23,504 nt of DNA from Candidatus Saccharimonadia bacterium. Lineage in GTDB: Bacteria > Patescibacteriota > Saccharimonadia > Saccharimonadales > Saccharimonadaceae. The translations under genes were made by a program, and so were the position numbers. Below are positions 19,900 through 23,504 of this stretch, piece by piece. The notes beneath the pieces are model-generated. The model did not search any database. It saw nothing but the letters and a program-made list of their open reading frames with translations, and had not been told where the DNA came from. Numbering within the stretch: position 1 is the first letter of the stretch; every line of letters begins with the position of its first letter. The stretch covers positions 1-23,504 of the forward strand of contig JALRBE010000010.1 of assembly GCA_023262335.1 (NCBI GenBank), read 5' to 3'.

Positions 19900-19914
19900 T
19901 CCGTTGCCGGTCAC

Positions 19915-19958
19915 GCCGCTTTATTCGAAACGAACTGTTTCGGTTGAGCGGCTTTTAT
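19915..19958 (+). terminator. Terminator after the 127-aa gene
   Basis: GCCGCT (19915-19920) pairs with AGCGGC (19947-19952), with an inner GAAAC/GTTTC stem, followed by TTTTATTTT. The tail overlaps the stop of the convergent MscS gene. Confidence 0.85.
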
Positions 19959-20911
19959 TTTGCCTGAGCCACACGGACGGCGCGTTTGAAGCGTTTGTCG
20001 GCCACCGGGTCGGCATAGCGCGCGATCGGTTCGAGTGCCAAAAGCTTGTCGGCCTTCTTGGCGTCATCGTCGATCTTCTTGATGGCGTTCACGAAGTACT
20101 GCTCCATCAGCCATTCCCGGCCCGGCGTCATCTCGCCGATGACGGTAATGCGCCACATGTCTTCGCCCCATTGTTCGGGTTTGGTCATTTTGAGCGGCCT
20201 CGCCAGCATGGTCGCGCCGGTCGGCATGGCGTTCACCACGCGCTGCACCGCGCGTTCGCCCGCCTCGGTATCCAAAACGAATATGTCCACGGCTATGGTG
20301 CGTACGCCTCTGGGCGTCACGTGTACCGCTTGGATCTGCTGGTTGTGGATCCATATTACTTCGCCGCTTAAGGAGCGGAGTTTGGTGGAGCGCAGTGTCA
20401 TGCGTTCGACGACGCCTTGCATGTCGATGAACGGCTCTACTTTTATGAAGTCGCCGATGGTGAACCACTTCTCGATGATCATCGTCGCTCCCGACGTGAT
20501 GTCGCGCAGTAGCAGGCCGATCGTCGCACCCGCGAACACGATGAAGAACGCGCTGGCACCGATAGCCGCCGCACCGGAGCCGCCAAGGTTTGCACTGCCT
20601 TCGGGCGTCAGAATACGCCATGTCACGTACGCGACCACGGCGACGACAGCGACGCGCACCGCCGCGACGGCGACGCTTAGGTACGTCTCTACCTGCCGAT
20701 ACAGAACGAACCGGCCTTCTCGGGTCTCTTTGTCGGTACGGACCGCGACCTTTTGGGCGACGAAAATGATCGCCCTGGCAAGAAATTGGCTGAGCCAGTA
20801 CGCCAGAACTATGGACAGCACGAGAATCAGGACCGCACGGTAGTCGTTCGGCTGGGTCAGGAGCTCGTTGGTTTCCTGAGCGATCGTTTGCGTAAGGGTA
20901 TCGAAGGTCAT
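19955..20911 (-). CDS. MscS-family small-conductance mechanosensitive channel
   Basis: A 318-residue membrane channel that would open under osmotic down-shock. Three hydrophobic segments at about 25-52, 75-100 and 115-136 precede the MscS signature: the pore helix GASAFFIVFAGATIGLLLRDITSG, then KWFTIGDFIKV and the beta domain VERMTLRSTKLRSLSGEVIWIHNQQI. The C-terminal cytoplasmic domain follows and ends in a basic tail. The start is ATG 20911, not an in-frame ATG at 20947, because the promoter (20919-20947) lies between them. The -10 ends 7 bases before ATG, so the mRNA is predicted to be leaderless, although AAGG abuts the ATG. Confidence 0.9.
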   Translation of the reverse strand: MTFDTLTQTIAQETNELLTQPNDYRAVLILVLSIVLAYWLSQFLARAIIFVAQKVAVRTDKETREGRFVLYRQVETYLSVAVAAVRVAVVAVVAYVTWRILTPEGSANLGGSGAAAIGASAFFIVFAGATIGLLLRDITSGATMIIEKWFTIGDFIKVEPFIDMQGVVERMTLRSTKLRSLSGEVIWIHNQQIQAVHVTPRGVRTIAVDIFVLDTEAGERAVQRVVNAMPTGATMLARPLKMTKPEQWGEDMWRITVIGEMTPGREWLMEQYFVNAIKKIDDDAKKADKLLALEPIARYADPVADKRFKRAVRVAQAK

Positions 20912-20918
20912 CCTTATA

Positions 20919-20947
20919 ATTATAGCATAATCAAGTTGAATGTTCAA
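20919..20947 (-). promoter_or_regulatory. Promoter for a leaderless MscS mRNA
   Basis: On the minus strand TTGAAC (20947-20942), a 17-base spacer and a perfect TATAAT (20924-20919) with an extended TGc. Seven bases separate it from ATG 20911. Confidence 0.75.
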
Positions 20948-20979
20948 GTAACGACTTGTCGCTTTTATCTATAAAACGG

Positions 20980-21008
20980 TTGCCAAAACGCTAACGCCTG
21001 ACTATAAT
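20980..21008 (+). promoter_or_regulatory. Promoter of the GT4-GH57 operon
   Basis: TTGCCA (20980-20985), a 17-base spacer and a perfect TATAAT (21003-21008). Predicted start near 21015 gives a leader of about 62 bases. Confidence 0.75.
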
Positions 21009-21051
21009 GTAGCCAGAGATTCGCATAGAAAAACAAAGGAGAGTCCGGACG

Positions 21052-21117
21052 GTGGTCGTCGTCCGTATGACAAGCAATGAACATATTGATGTTAGGGTGG
21101 GAATTGCCTCCGCATAA
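21052..21117 (+). other. Possible 21-codon upstream reading frame overlapping the GT4 start
   Basis: GTG 21052 lies 8 bases after AAAGGAGAG (21035-21043), the only good ribosome site in the leader, and opens a frame that ends at TAA 21115-21117, past the GT4 ATG at 21077. A CGGACG/CGTCCG hairpin overlaps its start. It may be a coupling or regulatory peptide, or chance. Confidence 0.2.
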
Positions 21118-22297
21118 CAGCGGCGGGCTCGGCGTCGCTTGCTATCACATGTCGAAAGCACTCGCGCAACAAGGCGCGACGATCGACTTCGTACTTCCCT
21201 ACACCGCGGTTCATCCCGGCGTCGAGTTCATGACCGTTCATAATGCCACGGCCATCCGACCGGAAGAGCGTTTGCACATGGGTAGCTACGACAGCGCCGG
21301 CGTGCTCGAAAAACACTTGCACGAAGCCGATACGGGCGAGCTGCGAACGATGCGTGCGGTGCAGCGCCACTACGTTGACTTCGTTGAGAACTTAGTCAGC
21401 CGACTGAAACCCGACGTCATTCATGCGCATGACTGGCTCACCATGGAAGCGGGTGTTCGCGCCAAAGAACTGACCGGGGCGCCTTTGGTCGTTCACGTGC
21501 ACGCCACGGAATTCGACCGCTCCGGCGAGCAATACGGCAATCCTATCGTTCACGAAATCGAGCAGCAAGCCTTGTTGATGGCAGACCGTATCATCGCGGT
21601 CAGCAATATCACCAAAGCGATCATCGTGCAGCGCTATGGCATTCCGGCCGACGTCGTCGAAGTGGTTCATAACGCGATCGACCTGGACAGTTTCGAAGCG
21701 TACGAATACGACTCGAGGGACTACCGGTACATCGAAGCGCTGAAGCGCGAAGGCCACACAGTGGTGGCGACGCTAACGCGGTTTACCGTGCAAAAAGGTT
21801 TGACACATTTCATGCGGGCGGCTGCCCGGGCAAGCGAGAAGTACGACCGCTTCGTGTTTTTGTTCGCTGGCGACGGCGAACAGCGCGACGAGCTGATTCA
21901 GATGGCGGCCGACCTTGGTATCGCGGACAAGGTGTACTTTACCGGCTTCGTCCGTGGCAAGCAGTGGCGCGACGTGTATTCCGTTGCGGACGCGTTCGTC
22001 ATGAGTTCGGTCAGCGAACCGTTCGGCTTGACCGCTCTCGAGGCCGCTCATCACGAAAGCGCTCTGCTCATCAGCAAGCAGTCCGGCGTCGGCGAAGTAC
22101 TCAAGAACGCATTCAAGTTCGACTACTGGGATACCGACCTGCTAGCCGACCAGTTGGTGTCGATCGCATTGTCACCAAGCCTGGCGACGACGCTCAAGCG
22201 TAACGTCAGCAAAGAATATGCCAAGCTTTCGTGGCATGATGTCGCCCAAAAATGCATGGCAGTATACGGTGCCTCACGGCAAGGGGTCGCGGCATGA
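21077..22297 (+). CDS. GT4-family glycogen/starch synthase-like glycosyltransferase
   Basis: A 406-residue GT-B enzyme. The N-terminus MNILMLGWELPPHNSGGLGVAC carries the glycine-rich donor/acceptor loop of glycogen synthases and GT4 enzymes. HAHDWLT and HVHATEFDRSG follow in the N-terminal half. The C-terminal half has the E-x7-E motif with E314 and E322 (SEPFGLTALEA). Together with the following GH57 gene this fits an archaeal-type alpha-glucan synthase using ADP- or UDP-glucose; the donor is not readable. ATG 21077 matches the conserved N-terminus but has no ribosome site nearby; a strong AAAGGAG lies 34 bases upstream. Its TGA overlaps the GH57 ATG (ATGA), so the two are co-translated. Confidence 0.88.
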   Translation: MNILMLGWELPPHNSGGLGVACYHMSKALAQQGATIDFVLPYTAVHPGVEFMTVHNATAIRPEERLHMGSYDSAGVLEKHLHEADTGELRTMRAVQRHYVDFVENLVSRLKPDVIHAHDWLTMEAGVRAKELTGAPLVVHVHATEFDRSGEQYGNPIVHEIEQQALLMADRIIAVSNITKAIIVQRYGIPADVVEVVHNAIDLDSFEAYEYDSRDYRYIEALKREGHTVVATLTRFTVQKGLTHFMRAAARASEKYDRFVFLFAGDGEQRDELIQMAADLGIADKVYFTGFVRGKQWRDVYSVADAFVMSSVSEPFGLTALEAAHHESALLISKQSGVGEVLKNAFKFDYWDTDLLADQLVSIALSPSLATTLKRNVSKEYAKLSWHDVAQKCMAVYGASRQGVAA

Positions 22298-23504
22298 CGA
22301 AATCGTTAGTGCTTTACCTGCACGTGCATCAGCCGTACCGTATAAAACCGTACAGCGTGTTCGCGATCGGGCACGAACATAATTACTTCGATCAGCGTGA
22401 CGACACCGACATGAACAACGAGCGGATATTCCACCGGGTCGCCGACAAGTCGTACCGTCCGATGAACGCGCTGCTGGAGCGGTTACTGGAGCGCCATCCT
22501 GACTTCAAGATCTCGCTCAGTATCACCGGCGATTTCATCGAGCAGGCGGAATCATGGGCGCCTGACGTATTGGACGGCTTCAAGCGAATCGTCGCGACGG
22601 GACGCGTCGAACTGCTCGCGGAAACGTACTATCACTCGCTCGCGTTCTTTTATAGCCGCGAAGAGTTCGAAGCGCAGGTCAATTTGCACGCACGTAAGCT
22701 CAACGAGCTTTTTGGCGTGACGCCCACGGCATTCCGCAATACCGAGCTGGCATACAATGACCAATTGGCGAGTTGGGCGGACAAAGCGGGCTACAAAGCC
22801 ATCATTACGGAGGGATGGGACCCAGTACTGCAGTGGCGCAGCCCTAACTTCCCGTATTCGCCTGCCGGCACCGATTCGATCAGACTGCTCATGAAAAACT
22901 ACCGCTTAAGCGATGACATTGCCTTCCGCTTTAGCAACCAGGCTTGGTCGGAATGGCCATTGACCTCAAGCAAGTATCTTGGATGGCTGCACGACTCGTT
23001 CGCGAACGGAGATATCGTGAACTTGTTCATGGACTACGAGACGTTCGGCGAGCACCAATGGTCAGACACGGGTGTCTTCGAATTCTTCGAACGGGTCATC
23101 GACGAATGGTCGGCCACGGAAGGTACCGGTTTTGCCACGATCACCGAGGCGGCAACGACAGGCGACAGCGCCGGCGAGATATCCATGCCGAACACGGTAA
23201 CCTGGGCCGACAGCGAACGGGACCTCTCGGCGTGGACCGGCAACTCGTTGCAACAAGAAGTCGCCCGTCACTTGTATGCGCTCGAAAGCGACGTCATAAG
23301 AAGCGGCGACGAAACGCTCATTTGTGACTGGCGCTACCTGCAGAGCTCCGACCTGCTGTATTATCTTTCCACGAAGTGGCTCGGCGACGGCGACGTTCAT
23401 ACGTATTTCAGTCCGTATTCGTCGCCGTACGACGCGTTCCTGTATTACATGAACGCCATCCGTGACGTACGCTGGCGCGTCATGAAGCATCATAATCTTG
23501 GAGG
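22294..23504 (+). CDS. GH57 alpha-amylase-type glycoside hydrolase (partial, runs off the window)
   Basis: A frame of 403 codons stays open to the right edge. It begins LYLHVHQPYR (about 7-16), the first GH57 motif with the metal/substrate histidines, then has ELLAETYYHSLAFF, FRNTEL with the likely nucleophile E151, and FMDYETFGEHQW with the likely acid/base D247. These are the GH57 alpha-amylase signatures. There is no signal peptide, so it should act on alpha-1,4-glucan inside the cell. The ATG overlaps the GT4 stop by four bases. Paired GT4 and GH57 genes suggest turnover or length control of a storage glucan; a role in making maltodextrin primers is an alternative. The C-terminus lies outside the window. 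Confidence 0.93.
   Translation, partial: MTKSLVLYLHVHQPYRIKPYSVFAIGHEHNYFDQRDDTDMNNERIFHRVADKSYRPMNALLERLLERHPDFKISLSITGDFIEQAESWAPDVLDGFKRIVATGRVELLAETYYHSLAFFYSREEFEAQVNLHARKLNELFGVTPTAFRNTELAYNDQLASWADKAGYKAIITEGWDPVLQWRSPNFPYSPAGTDSIRLLMKNYRLSDDIAFRFSNQAWSEWPLTSSKYLGWLHDSFANGDIVNLFMDYETFGEHQWSDTGVFEFFERVIDEWSATEGTGFATITEAATTGDSAGEISMPNTVTWADSERDLSAWTGNSLQQEVARHLYALESDVIRSGDETLICDWRYLQSSDLLYYLSTKWLGDGDVHTYFSPYSSPYDAFLYYMNAIRDVRWRVMKHHNLG

Noticed and set aside
19742..20371. 209-codon plus-strand frame crossing from the 127-aa gene into the MscS gene
   Set aside because: It overlaps two better-supported genes and runs through a strong terminator.
20046..20843. 265-codon frame antisense to the MscS gene
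   Set aside because: The MscS frame carries the family signature; the shadow is Ser/Arg/Thr-rich without motifs.

Overview
The window reads as chromosome of a small-genome bacterium, most likely of the Candidate Phyla Radiation and plausibly Candidatus Saccharibacteria (TM7). This is an inference from three things: the gene mix (GT4 glycogen-synthase-like protein plus GH57 amylase, FAD/FMN lactate- or glycolate-type oxidase, NhaP antiporter, extended SecE and L1), the very tight packing, and the promoters, many of which carry an extended -10 of the form TGnTATRAT. The standard bacterial code fits: TGA ends many well-conserved genes exactly where the families end. No phylogenetic test was possible here.

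Layout. 1-2133 (+): the 3' end of an unknown gene, then an overlapping operon of thymidylate synthase, dihydrofolate reductase and a HIT protein. 2130-4692 (-): a deaminase fused to a nucleotidyltransferase-like domain, an HxGH nucleotidyltransferase and a membrane-anchored PHB-depolymerase/feruloyl-esterase-like protein. 4759-5757 (-): ribosomal protein L1 with an unusual N-terminal extension. 5986-8163 (+): an orphan 131-aa protein and a GlcD-like oxidase. 8166-11399 (-): an unknown protein, an NhaP antiporter and ribosomal protein L11 with a long structured leader. 11639-11875 (+): a small zinc-knuckle-like protein. 11906-13204 (-): secE, nusG and a small unknown gene. 13338-15703: a membrane GT2 glycosyltransferase (+), facing a YgjP-like metalloprotease and a P-loop kinase (-). 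15781-17574 (+): an orphan membrane histidine kinase and tRNA-Trp(CCA). 17610-19914 (+): an accessory-looking strip beginning with strong hairpins and broken copies of the tRNA-Trp 3' end, followed by small orphan genes, most with their own promoter and terminator, one of them broken. 19955-20911 (-): an MscS-type channel. 21077-end (+): a GT4/GH57 glucan operon.

How genes work together. The dCMP deaminase, thymidylate synthase and dihydrofolate reductase together would convert dCMP to dUMP to dTMP and recycle the folate; the deaminase runs convergently into the synthase operon. GT4 and GH57 overlap by four bases and probably act on one intracellular alpha-glucan. The elements of the classical tRNA-Trp/secE-nusG/rplK-rplA neighbourhood are all here but scattered over 13 kb among unrelated genes. 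Two features run through the window. First, at least five genes, mostly for membrane or envelope proteins, have a -10 box only 7-8 bases from the start codon, which predicts leaderless mRNAs. Second, several other transcripts seem to begin with a short stem-loop.
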